NCBI RefSeq assembly: GCF_000196735.1
Contig: NC_014551.1
Coordinates: 2,475,001 to 2,539,000, forward strand
Reading direction: 5' to 3'
Origin: Bacillus amyloliquefaciens DSM 7 = ATCC 23350
GTDB taxonomy: Bacteria; Bacillota; Bacilli; Bacillales; Bacillaceae
DNA: 64,000 bases
Part shown: positions 41,500 to 50,558 of the stretch, piece after piece
How the letters are laid out: each line of letters opens with the position of its first letter
Position numbering within the stretch: position 1 is the stretch's first letter
Made by a program: the position numbers and the translations under genes
Notes under the pieces: generated by a model
The model's input: the letters and a program-made list of their open reading frames with translations, nothing else
Database searches by the model: none
What the model was told of the DNA's origin: nothing

Positions 41500-43314
41500 T
41501 CACCATTTATATACAAAATCAAATAAATCCTTCAACCTAGGAAATTTCTCTAATTCTTCTCGGTTTTCCATAAGATCATTTATCCTTTTCCAAGTTCGAA
41601 AGGGTTTATCTTTTGAAGGAATCTTAGTCCCCTTCTCCCAAAGGAGATTTTCTAGGGTATCTTCAACTAAGAAAATTTGTTCTCCATCAGCTGCAATTCT
41701 AATCTGTTCATTAGCCTTATAAGGGTCTATGCCCCTAATAGACTCCAATTCTTCATCTGTCCTATCCTTTCTGTCGCAATCATGTACGATCCTAAATGGA
41801 ATTTTAAATGCTTTTAGCAATTTTGCAAAAGGCACAATAGTCCATTTTCCTCCACAAGAAACAATTGTTGTAGTATTAAATACTTCCTCAGATATTTCAT
41901 AATGTTCATGAACCCTTAATCTATGATTAAATAAACTTTTTTCAGTATCGCCCTCAACTAAAACAACTCTTTTTGCAAAGAAAGCTTGATTAACTGTAGG
42001 GTGAAAATCTAAAGAAGCTCTTAGAGCATTTTTTTCACTTTCTATATTGATACCCTTTTCAAAAGGATCTTGTTTTAACTGATTGATATATGGGGCTTCA
42101 CTTGAATTTTTTCTATTTAAAATAGCTAGTGACATTGGATTTTCTACAACATCAATCAAAAAAGGAGAATGAGTGCTGATTAATACTTGCCACTGGGTTT
42201 GCTTTGATATATATTTCAATGCATTTTTCAATCTAATCATTAAATGAGGATGAAGGTACAATTCAGGTTCTTCAAAGAGTAAAATTGTAGACCTAGTCAT
42301 TTCTTCTGAAGTATTCTTTGAAGAATGGTTAGCAAGAACTTCAATTAAGGCAAATATTAAGGCCCTCTGAGAGCCATGTCCCTGTCTTTCAATCGTTGTC
42401 TCCACGCCATCGTCCATTAATAGGGTTGTATAATTTCCAACGAATTTATTTGTATCGGGAGTGGACATTGCAAACTTTATCTTAGATTCAATGATTGAAG
42501 ACATTCTATTTGAAATATCGTTGGTTAATTGACTGATAATCGGTGTCTCTTCTTCTAATTCACCGGATAATTTTTTAGAAAGGAGTTCAACATTTTCCAT
42601 TAGGTTTCTATATTCGTTCATATTTTGAATAGCAGGTAAGATTATTTGTTTTAAAAGTGTACCAAAAATCGTAGTATTGGTTGGTTTTAGTTCATCTGAA
42701 GCATCTTTAACAGCTGGAATTATTACTGCATTAGGCAAAGCCTGCTTTAAAGCTGGGGCAATACTAATATTTTCAGAAGTCCAATCCTCTTCAGAGAGAG
42801 TCACTAACTCTGGATTTGTTTGTTTTATCTCCTCTTTAACTCTTTCTCTATTCGCTTTCGTCCTCCATTTTGTTCCGTCAATTCCTAATGAAGTAGCTAT
42901 TTGTTTGATTGTATGCGAATTCTCGCTCCACTTCTCCTGAAATCCATTAATTTCGTATTGTTTTATGTATGCTTCATAGAAACTTTCCACCTTGCCATCT
43001 TTTAAACTAGCTCTTAGCCGAAGTTTTATTTTACCATCATTCACCAACCCCGCAACACCAGGAGTATCCCTTTCCCAGTCTAAGATATGATCAAATACAC
43101 CTTCTATTATTATTTCTTCATTTTCAAAACCTTTTCTCCACTCATCAATACTAGGTTTAGATTGGTTTAGAAAAATTTCGATTGCTCGTATTATTGAAGA
43201 TTTTCCACAGTTATTAGGCCCTATTAAACTTGTAAAGTCAAATAAATCAACTTCTATTTTTTCTATACTTCTAAAATTACTGACCCTTAGATATGAAAGA
43301 TTTATATTTGCCAA
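41500..43314 (-). CDS. OLD-family ATP-dependent endonuclease (AAA ATPase plus TOPRIM)
   Basis: 604 aa. The N-terminal ABC-type ATPase has Walker A GPNNCGKSS (about residue 33), a signature-like GHGSQRALIFALIE, Walker B TILLFEEPELYLHP and H-loop STHSPF. The C-terminal TOPRIM domain has VLVEGDTEK (catalytic Glu) and VHDCDRKD (Asp pair). This is the plan of OLD/GajA nucleases. No UvrD/GajB-like helicase lies beside it, so it fits class 1 OLD rather than Gabija. The gene is markedly AT-rich and alone, probably acquired; a phage-defence role is inference. Confidence 0.88.
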   Translation of the reverse strand: MANINLSYLRVSNFRSIEKIEVDLFDFTSLIGPNNCGKSSIIRAIEIFLNQSKPSIDEWRKGFENEEIIIEGVFDHILDWERDTPGVAGLVNDGKIKLRLRASLKDGKVESFYEAYIKQYEINGFQEKWSENSHTIKQIATSLGIDGTKWRTKANRERVKEEIKQTNPELVTLSEEDWTSENISIAPALKQALPNAVIIPAVKDASDELKPTNTTIFGTLLKQIILPAIQNMNEYRNLMENVELLSKKLSGELEEETPIISQLTNDISNRMSSIIESKIKFAMSTPDTNKFVGNYTTLLMDDGVETTIERQGHGSQRALIFALIEVLANHSSKNTSEEMTRSTILLFEEPELYLHPHLMIRLKNALKYISKQTQWQVLISTHSPFLIDVVENPMSLAILNRKNSSEAPYINQLKQDPFEKGINIESEKNALRASLDFHPTVNQAFFAKRVVLVEGDTEKSLFNHRLRVHEHYEISEEVFNTTTIVSCGGKWTIVPFAKLLKAFKIPFRIVHDCDRKDRTDEELESIRGIDPYKANEQIRIAADGEQIFLVEDTLENLLWEKGTKIPSKDKPFRTWKRINDLMENREELEKFPRLKDLFDFVYKW

Positions 43315-43393
43315 CCCCTATCCCGATTTTTTTACACATCCATTATAAATTTCTGCAAAAAATGCCATTTTCCTTCAAAGAAAAAAACAGTTA

Positions 43394-43417
43394 TATAGAT
43401 GTGTTTTTACATCTATA
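43394..43417. promoter_or_regulatory. Perfect inverted repeat upstream of the OLD gene
   Basis: TATAGATGT and ACATCTATA arms of 9 bp around a 6-nt centre, about 80 bp before the OLD start codon. It could be a dyad operator or a hairpin; no T run follows directly. Confidence 0.5.
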
Positions 43418-43429
43418 GATACTTCATCT

Positions 43430-43890
43430 AGTTAATCCAGAGAAAAAGACGATGCGATATAATGCCGATATCTCCTCTCTTTAAATAAAGTGATGCTATG
43501 GACAGATTAAATCTTTGATGCACAGGGATTCAGACCGTGTGAAGTTTTGACTACCCAAGCATTTTTCAGTTCGTTTCTTCATTCTTCCATGGTAATATTT
43601 CGTTGAAGTTTATCGTATGATTGGTCATGAGTGTTTTCGAAGCAAACAGCCTGCTGGCCACAGCCAAGCAACGCGCGGGTGAATCCAAGAATCTCTGCGG
43701 CCAGATAGTCAATTAAGAGAACGTTTCACGGTATGGCTAACCTAGGTGATAATGACTTCTCTGGCCGAAGCGCCGACAACATCGAAGTTTTTTCCAGACT
43801 ACGCCAGCGATAGACAGCTGGCTTGATCTGATTGATATGAAGATCGCATTTCTTATAAGCCTTTTCTGCACGACTGAGCTGAATACATCC
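43430..43890. other. Degenerate sequence with short coding fragments
   Basis: No intact gene. The minus strand holds scattered protein-like fragments in different frames. One is a 43-codon stretch around 43579-43710 reading AAEILGFTRALLGCGQQ and ending ITMEE-stop. Another is a 50-codon stretch around 43740-43890. I could not place either in a family. The mixed frames suggest remnants of genes damaged during insertion or deletion at this hotspot. Confidence 0.4.
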
Positions 43891-43893
43891 AAA

Positions 43894-43917
43894 TAAAAAA
43901 GAAGCCTCTGAGGCTTC
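43894..43917 (-). terminator. Terminator after the thermonuclease remnant
   Basis: GAAGCCTC-T-GAGGCTTC palindrome followed on the minus strand by TTTTTTATTT, 8 nt past the remnant's stop codon. Confidence 0.85.
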
Positions 43918-43924
43918 AAAATTT

Positions 43925-44318
43925 TTAATTCTTTTCACACACAAAGTTGTCATGATCTGAATCCATTTTAGATGAATAAACAGGGTGAGTACTTGGTACA
44001 TCATGCGGATATTTCTTTCTCAACTCTGTACAGTTTGCAAAGTAATCTGTTCCGTCAGTCAAAGAGGAAGCAGCTTGTATAGAGTTAGAAGAGCTACTTG
44101 ATGCTGAATTATTTGAATATGAACTACTCGAGTTGGGATTTATGTATCTCTGATCGGTGTGTTGTTACTGATTTTTGAACCGGCTTAGATACAGTTACTG
44201 ATTTTTTCAGTTTAGTTACACAACCATTAAACCCTTTTTCAGTCGCATATCCACTCATACTCCAAATCTTCAAGCCCTTGTCTTTAGCATCTTTCTTATA
44301 CTTGTCTAAATACTTCAT
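43925..44318 (-). pseudogene. Truncated and frameshifted thermonuclease with Excalibur domain
   Basis: The fragment starts at MKYLDKYKKDAKDKGLKIWS, then GYATEKGFNGCVTK, the C-terminal end of an SNase-fold nuclease. After VTTH the frame is broken; one frame over it resumes as TDQRYINPNSSSSYSNN, a Ser-rich linker. A complete Excalibur calcium-binding motif follows (FANCTELRKKYPHDV, MDSDHDNFVCEKN) and then the stop. The catalytic N-terminal part is missing. The truncation falls about 75 bp from the biosynthetic cluster and may mark its insertion edge. Confidence 0.85.
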
Positions 44319-44393
44319 GCGGCACTATACACTACCCCCGCACAAATAGCCACACGATAGATGGCTCTCTATTTCTCCTCTATTGAGTCGTAA

Positions 44394-45125
44394 CTAGCCA
44401 ACGAACATCGCCCCGTTGACATCAAGTATTGCGCCACAAATGTAAGAGGCATGCTCGCTACACAAAAAACAGATCGTTTCAGCCTGCTCTTGCACAGTAG
44501 ACGGGCGTCCAATCGGGATCCGCTCTAGGATCGATGCTCGCTTCTCCTCATTGTATTCCGCCCACATTGACTCCACTCGTTCAGTGAGCGTCAGTCCAGG
44601 GGCTACGGCGTTCACGGTGATCCCATAGGGGGCCAACTCAAACGCGCATTGTCGCGTAAAACCAATAACAGCTGCTTTGGCAGCGGTGAAGTCTGCTCCA
44701 CCGAAGAAGGTGTAGGTTCTTCCAGCAACAGCCGTGATGTTGACCACTCGCCCCCAATCACGCTTTTTCATATCAGGAATTGCGGCACGCGTACAATTAA
44801 ACACGCTTCGTAAATTCAATTCAAACGTTGTGTTCCAGTCGCTATCCTCTATCGTCTCGATTAATTTCGAATGTTGACTTCCACCCACTGCGTTCACCAG
44901 AATATCTATCCGCCCAAGTTCTTTGTTTACAGACTGGAATGCCTGATGAACTTGGTCACTGTTAGTGACATCAACCTCGCAACGCATCGAACCATCTTGC
45001 GAGCCAAGGCTGTCGATATTCTTGTCTAGTAACGCAACTTGACATCCACTTGTCACTAACTGTGCCGCAACGGCACGTCCGATCCCATGTGCTGCACCAG
45101 TAACAATTGCTACGCGCCCTTTCAT
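44394..45125 (-). CDS. Short-chain dehydrogenase/reductase of the biosynthetic cluster
   Basis: 243-aa classical SDR with cofactor motif TGAAHGIGRA, NAVGG and a C-terminal PYGITVNAVAPG. The catalytic Tyr of YxxxK is not seen in the usual place: the segment reads FFGGADFTAAKAAVIG, with Phe before the TAAK lysine. That substitution questions ordinary alcohol oxidation. It resembles EntA/DhbA-type dehydrogenases and 3-oxoacyl reductases. It is the last gene of the cluster; GGAGGGGG precedes the ATG. Likely an NAD(P)-dependent tailoring or dihydroaromatic step; substrate unknown. Confidence 0.75.
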   Translation of the reverse strand: MKGRVAIVTGAAHGIGRAVAAQLVTSGCQVALLDKNIDSLGSQDGSMRCEVDVTNSDQVHQAFQSVNKELGRIDILVNAVGGSQHSKLIETIEDSDWNTTFELNLRSVFNCTRAAIPDMKKRDWGRVVNITAVAGRTYTFFGGADFTAAKAAVIGFTRQCAFELAPYGITVNAVAPGLTLTERVESMWAEYNEEKRASILERIPIGRPSTVQEQAETICFLCSEHASYICGAILDVNGAMFVG

Positions 45126-45338
45126 TTGACCCCCTCCTTATTGGTAAAAAACTTTCAGATCTCAATTCTTTACGTTATTTGGGATATTCTATAGTTGGGA
45201 AAACTGGCTCGACCTAAAATTTGTTACAAAACCTCAGGCGATCTCAGTCTTTTATATTCTCCCGCTCCAAGCATGCAACGAGGTATGCCATTTGTAGAAT
45301 GTCGAACAAGTATACTTCAAAGAGCAATAAGCAATACC

Positions 45339-46614
45339 CTAATTTGAATTGAGACTATTTAAGCCTTTGATCATATGTTCAATTACCTGCTCGACTTGCC
45401 CGTCGTACGCTTCCACGTCCATATCGATCCGTCCTGAAATATATTCAGAGTGCTCATCGAGAGTGATTTCGAAGCCTGCCCTACACGTACCGTTTGGTAG
45501 CAGACGGAGATACATCCATTCCGTTTTACCCAGAGAGATTTCGGTTCCATCACGTTGAGAGTTCCATGCGTTGAACAACTGGGGGAAAGGAAGGTCATAA
45601 TCCACGTTCCGAGGTGAGGTACCTTCGGGATAGAGTGCAGTCGTCTCGATATTCTGGCGTTCAGCTGCTCTAATCACCGCGCGTTGCACTTGATTAAGCA
45701 CCGCGACTAGCGGTTCCCCCAGCTCATGGTGGGTTGTGATCGGAACTGTGTTCGATAGGGGACCGACCACGGTGTGATCATCAGGATGCCGACGGTTTGC
45801 GAATGGGACTCCTAACAACGGTTTTGACTCCACTCACCGCACTTACCGCACGCTGGAAAGCTGCGAATAATAGTACGAATGGTGTAACACGGTAGGCTCT
45901 CGCGCAGGTTAAAACCATGCTACGTGGTATAGGAGAGTCGAACCGTACACTTTGTGTATGTCCTACAGTACCGCGCGGAGTGGCGCGAACTGCATCAATG
46001 CCGTATGGCCCTGGCACAGGGTAAACATTAACCCGAGTCCGTGAGTCTAATACTTGCTTTACTGTTTGAGTGACCTCCATCTGGGCATACTCCTCCCAGC
46101 TCCGTGACGATTTCAAGGACTTGCCAAGGTAGCGATTAGCAATTTCCTCGATTAGTAGGTCGATTGATGCCCCATCGCAAGTATAGGTCCAAAATCCAAT
46201 CCACACGTGTAACCCATTATCATCCGAAACTGACGCTAGCCTAAGTCCTGGCTCACTAGATTGTCTTGCACGATGCGCAAGAAACGCCTCATTAGTAATA
46301 CCAGTGTGCTTGGTGCGCATTTGCTCCCTGAGCACTTCACGCAGACTAGACTCTGTGGGGGCATAGCCGACAAGGATGTCACCTTCAATCTGGAAGTGGG
46401 CGGCTAGGATTGGATGCCGGGCCAACGTATCAGCTACAGCGTTGAGAGCTTTATCTGATTCGCAACTCGGTGAGAAGTCGAGGCGTAATGCTCCAGCATA
46501 GGCGCGGCCCGTTTTGTCAAGCATTGCTCCGACCCATTTTTCACGTAGCCCCGCCGTGCTAGGGACTGTTATGAGCTGGCGTCCTACAGGTGGGACTAGG
46601 TATTTCTGCTGCAT
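45339..46614 (-). pseudogene. Stand-alone condensation-domain gene split by a frameshift
   Basis: Reads as one NRPS condensation protein of about 425 aa if one base is skipped near 45820. The N-terminal half ends VSGVK-TVV... in the first frame. The second frame continues KPLLGVPFANRRHP and VGPLSNTVPI, the classic late C-domain motif. The shift lies at an AAAA run (GTC AAA A CCG). The HHxxxDG motif reads FWTYTCDGAS, so both His are lost even without the frameshift. It may be a non-catalytic partner, a dead gene, or hold a sequencing error. Start at 46614 after GAGGAGG. Confidence 0.75.
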
Positions 46615-46639
46615 CTGAATATCCTCCTCTCTCATTAAA

Positions 46640-46935
46640 TATTTTCTTCGTTTTTCTCGCTTTTTCGTAGCCTTTCAGATCAACGCTATCAATCAAATCA
46701 AGTCAGACTATTCATCCACCAAAAAATAGCTTTCTTATTGCTGAAACTATCTGTATCGGGCGTTTTGCTACTACAGACTCGGCTGTTACAGATGTCCTCG
46801 CATTTCCTCAACTTTTCCATTAGAAGTTGGATCCTTTGCCTTTGACTCACAGATATAAGCCCAAAGGTCATCTTTGACGATGCATCTACTTTACGCCTCG
46901 ATCAAAAGGCTGTACCTAGGGAAACCCCCTCTGCC
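46640..46935. other. Intergenic gap inside the cluster
   Basis: About 300 bases between the transporter stop and the condensation gene. One minus-strand frame is open for some 30 codons (KDDLWAYICESKAKD, ending RGHL-stop near 46797) but lacks a start and matches no family I know; it is not a clear MbtH protein. No strong terminator was seen. Confidence 0.4.
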
Positions 46936-48384
46936 CTATGATTCCCTTCCATCGGTTAAGCTCTCCTGGTTGTCTGGAGATGATGCTAGAGCACTCCCTC
47001 TAACCAAAATAAGAACTGCCCCGCAGATTATTGCCACAGCGGCTAGCACGAATGAAACAATGAATCCTTTTGGATTGATTATTGTAGATGCGCCAGTACC
47101 GTCCGTAATACTAATAGCAACGGCCGCAAGAAGGGTCACTCCCCCTACGTTAAACAGTTGCTGGATCGTTGACGTAATGCCTGAACCGGCTCCTGCATCC
47201 ACCTCAGAGAGCCCGAAAGTTGCGAGATATTGAGAGACTGGTGAAACACAGCCAAAGCCGACAGACGTCACAATCATTGCTGGCATCATCCCAACCCAGT
47301 AGCTTTGTGTAGTTACTCCAACTGCAAACAGTAAGAAACCTAAGGCTGAGACTGTGAGACCAACAAGAGCAGCCGCCCTTGAACTCCACCGTTTTATAAT
47401 AAACTGAAAAAGGAATAAGCCTGGGAAAAAGCCGAGGCAAAATGGCAGCCAAGCCATACCTGCTTGCATTGGGGTCATGCCAAGGGAATCTTGCAATAGT
47501 AGGACACCAAGGTAAAACAAAGCACCAGATGTACCGGCTAAGATTGCAACAATGGCATAACCAATGATCCGCGGCGAACGAGCCATTAGCCGGGCGGGTA
47601 TAATGCCGTCACCAGACCGTTTGCAACGTTGAAGCACCCCGATGATGCCGAGCATACCCAAGAGAGACAATGTGACGCGGAGCCATAATAGCTGCTCAAT
47701 GCCTGAACCAATGATGCCCAAAACTATCACAGAAACCGAAAATGCCAATACCAAAGCATTACCAATGTCCAACCGCGCGGTTGCCTGGTTGGATAACTTC
47801 GGGACCAACAGCACAACAGTCACATAGAGGATCAAGATGATTGGGATGTTGATCCCAAAGACCCAGCGCCACGACAGATATTCAGTTAGTACACCAGATA
47901 GCATAACCCCGACGATTGACCCGAATCCACCGAGAGCCGCCCAGATCGAAAATGCTTTGCCACGTTCAGGGCCTGAAGGGAACAATAAGGATACCATCGC
48001 TAAACCAGTTGCAGCAGTGAGAGCCTCACCCACCCCCTGACCAGCGCGTCCTACAATAAGCATGCTCGCGTTAGAGGATAAAGTTGCCACGAGTGAAAAT
48101 ACACCGAAAACTGCGATACCTATTTGGAAGGTACGTCGCAACCCAAAGGCATCACCGATTCGACCACCTAGCAGTAGCAGCGATCCGGCAGCTACGAGGT
48201 AAGCATTCACCACCCACGTTAAGGACGCAGCAGTGAATCCTAAATCCTGCTTTATATGCGGTAATGCCACATTAACCACAGTGGCGTCAAGCAATAGTAT
48301 GAACTGGATGATCGAAATAACAGCAAGGGCCTTCCATCGCACCTCACTTATCACTTCAATTTCGTTTTTTGATGTCTGTATCAT
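46936..48384 (-). CDS. MFS exporter, DHA2 (14-helix) type
   Basis: About 482 aa with 14 hydrophobic segments. It has DHA2/EmrB-like motifs: LDATVVNVALPHIKQDLG in helix 1, GGRIGDAFGLRR after helix 2 and GRAGQGVGEALTAATG in helix 4-5. The ATG at 48384 follows TTGGAGTTAAAAG. It is probably the exporter of the cluster's product and a source of self-protection. Proton-driven efflux is a family trait; the substrate is inferred from position. Confidence 0.85.
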   Translation of the reverse strand: MIQTSKNEIEVISEVRWKALAVISIIQFILLLDATVVNVALPHIKQDLGFTAASLTWVVNAYLVAAGSLLLLGGRIGDAFGLRRTFQIGIAVFGVFSLVATLSSNASMLIVGRAGQGVGEALTAATGLAMVSLLFPSGPERGKAFSIWAALGGFGSIVGVMLSGVLTEYLSWRWVFGINIPIILILYVTVVLLVPKLSNQATARLDIGNALVLAFSVSVIVLGIIGSGIEQLLWLRVTLSLLGMLGIIGVLQRCKRSGDGIIPARLMARSPRIIGYAIVAILAGTSGALFYLGVLLLQDSLGMTPMQAGMAWLPFCLGFFPGLFLFQFIIKRWSSRAAALVGLTVSALGFLLFAVGVTTQSYWVGMMPAMIVTSVGFGCVSPVSQYLATFGLSEVDAGAGSGITSTIQQLFNVGGVTLLAAVAISITDGTGASTIINPKGFIVSFVLAAVAIICGAVLILVRGSALASSPDNQESLTDGRES

Positions 48385-48567
48385 TTCTTTTAACTCCAAT
48401 CTTTTTGGTAATTGCATCATTATATAATCTGAGGTGGATCCCATTGTTTAGACCTGATCCACCGCTATACTCAGTTAGAATAAGCCAACCCTAGGACTAT
48501 ACCTATGTTATTTCCAACAAGAAAGAACTAGAAAAGAATTATTGTCGGTATAATCTGGCCGAAGTAA

Positions 48568-49161
48568 TCAGCTCGACATTAAGCTAGGGTAGTTAGCCAA
48601 CGCCAGCGAGTTCCGTATCATTGTGATCCCGTGCTCCGTTCCGATACTCTCGGGGTGAAACTGCACACCTTCGATTGGTCTCGTACGATGACGCACCCCC
48701 ATTACCACGCCATCTTCTTGAGAAAATGCGGATGTAACCAGTTCGTTTTCCGTACCGGGATCGGTGATAGCCAGTGAATGGTACCGGACTACAGTGACGG
48801 GCGATGGGACATGGCAAAAGATACCTTGTCCGTCGTGTTGCACCTGAGCTTTCTTGCCGTGCTCGATAGTAGGTGCATTTTTGAGCTTACAGCCAAAAAA
48901 CTCCCCAATAGCTTGGTGGCCCAAACAGACGCCGAATATAGCTTGATGTTCACCTGCTGCACGAATTATTTCTGGGTATCCATGTTCCTGCGGTGTTCCT
49001 GGACCTGGCCCCAGGACTAGAAGTTGAGGCTTCCACCGCTGGTACTGACTTATTGGGTCATCATTCACACGTACCACCTTCGTGTGTGCGCCAACCTTTG
49101 CGTAATACTGTGCAATGACGAATACAAAGCTATCAAAGGCATCTACCAATAAAACTCTCAT
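48568..49161 (-). CDS. Anthranilate synthase component II-like glutamine amidotransferase
   Basis: 197-aa TrpG/PabA-type class I amidotransferase. The nucleophile motif is GVCLGHQAIGEFFG, with the closing HPES triad part (VQFHPES) and oxyanion segment LGPGPGTP. It supplies ammonia from glutamine to the partner chorismate enzyme. The ATG overlaps the component I stop (ATGA) and its ribosome site AGGAGGG lies in that gene's end, so the two subunits are made together. A dedicated copy inside the cluster points to secondary metabolism. Confidence 0.88.
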   Translation of the reverse strand: MRVLLVDAFDSFVFVIAQYYAKVGAHTKVVRVNDDPISQYQRWKPQLLVLGPGPGTPQEHGYPEIIRAAGEHQAIFGVCLGHQAIGEFFGCKLKNAPTIEHGKKAQVQHDGQGIFCHVPSPVTVVRYHSLAITDPGTENELVTSAFSQEDGVVMGVRHRTRPIEGVQFHPESIGTEHGITMIRNSLALANYPSLMSS

Positions 49162-50558
49162 ACGCTCCCTCCTATCGCTCTGGCAAACGACCGTATTTTC
49201 GCTCCCGCCTCGTCCCATTCAGCCGATGCCTTCGAGTCAGCCACAATACCCGCAGCAGCTCGCAATACGTAGCGACCAGAGTCACCGACGATTGTTCTGA
49301 TGGTCAGGGCAAGCACACCACTGTTCTCTCCATTGATATACCCAGCGCAACCAGTGAACAACCCTCGTGCAGTATCTTCGAGCTCGGCGATAATCTCCAT
49401 CGCACGGACTTTGGGTGCACCTGTCATTGTGCCCGCCGGAAAATTTGCTTCAATCAAGTCCCATATGTCGGAATCTGCACGGACCGGAGTCTCAACAGTC
49501 GAGACCAAGTGAAAAAGTGGACCGTATGCATCCATCTGCATAAACGAGGTTACATCCACACCTCCTGGGATAGCGCAACGTGCTAAATCATTGCGCGCCA
49601 GATCCACAAGCATCAGATGCTCGGCCGCCTCTTTGGGAATGTGGTCCAAGCGACTGCCCCGCTGATCTTCCTGCGCCATTGTTCCCGCGATGGGGCGAAC
49701 TTGAGCACCACCATCACCACTACGGATCATGAGCTCTGGGCTGGAGGACACCACATGCCGGTCGCCAAGGTCCAAGTAATACATATACGGAGCCGGATTA
49801 ATTGATGCGAGTCTTTCATAGAGGTCTAATGGGGGAATCCTCGCACTCGATATTGCGCACCGACACAACTGAACCTGATAGATGTCACCAGCACGAATAT
49901 GTTCTTTGGCACGGTTCACCGCATCGCAGAAGGTGCTCCGCTCCGTTAAACCCTGAATAACTCCTAAATCCCATGGACCACGTGGAGCCAGATCTATTTC
50001 GGGATCGGTAAGAGTTGCGATTAAAATTTCGGTATCTGTGACCTCATCGTGTCTACACTTCAATACATCGACTTGGGCACCTCCTTCAGCACCGTTGTAG
50101 CGCACGACGTGTCTGTAGACGCGCAATACCACCTCCGGTTCTCCCTTTTCAATAGCTATCCGCGGTAGATGTTCAACAAAACGAGCTGCACTATACCCCA
50201 GAACCAACACGAGCGGGAAACCCTCCGGCAACGCAAGGATCTGTGTCACCTTTCTCATGCGCTCCCATAAGGGCTTAGTGTGATCATTAACTACCTCGCT
50301 ACATTCGCTGGTTTTCATCTCAAAAGGACCACTGCCGAATACTTGCCAAGTGCCATCTACTAGTATGAGCTCAAACAGCAAATCAACCATGAACATTGTT
50401 TGTTTACCATCGACAGCTTGAAAACCAGTCCCCGTCTCAAATAAGGCCGATCGAGGGTATAAACTTAATACACGCCGCCGCACTTGTGCTACCGGCGCGG
50501 CTTCAGGAACCACACTTTGCTCGACGACCCATGAATCTTTCTGTTCTTGCGTATTCAT
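49158..50558 (-). CDS. Anthranilate synthase component I-like chorismate enzyme
   Basis: 466-aa TrpE/PabB/PhzE family enzyme. The decisive motif reads RPIAGT (Ala), as in anthranilate or aminodeoxyisochorismate synthases, not PIKGT with the Lys nucleophile of PabB. Other core motifs are DLARND, LFHLVSTVE and GTMTGAPKVRAMEIIAELE. The LLES tryptophan-feedback motif of TrpE is replaced by ALFETGTG, consistent with release from feedback control. The ATG at 50558 overlaps the PaaK-like stop, with GGAGG 8 nt before. The product is most likely anthranilate; ADIC cannot be excluded. Confidence 0.87.
   Translation of the reverse strand: MNTQEQKDSWVVEQSVVPEAAPVAQVRRRVLSLYPRSALFETGTGFQAVDGKQTMFMVDLLFELILVDGTWQVFGSGPFEMKTSECSEVVNDHTKPLWERMRKVTQILALPEGFPLVLVLGYSAARFVEHLPRIAIEKGEPEVVLRVYRHVVRYNGAEGGAQVDVLKCRHDEVTDTEILIATLTDPEIDLAPRGPWDLGVIQGLTERSTFCDAVNRAKEHIRAGDIYQVQLCRCAISSARIPPLDLYERLASINPAPYMYYLDLGDRHVVSSSPELMIRSGDGGAQVRPIAGTMAQEDQRGSRLDHIPKEAAEHLMLVDLARNDLARCAIPGGVDVTSFMQMDAYGPLFHLVSTVETPVRADSDIWDLIEANFPAGTMTGAPKVRAMEIIAELEDTARGLFTGCAGYINGENSGVLALTIRTIVGDSGRYVLRAAAGIVADSKASAEWDEAGAKIRSFARAIGGSV

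Noticed and set aside
41500-43314. Gabija system (GajA)
   Set aside because: ATPase-TOPRIM plan fits, but no UvrD-like GajB lies next to it; class 1 OLD is the safer call.
49158-50558. PabB/4-amino-4-deoxychorismate synthase
   Set aside because: The key motif reads PIAGT rather than PIKGT, so the Lys nucleophile of PabB is missing.
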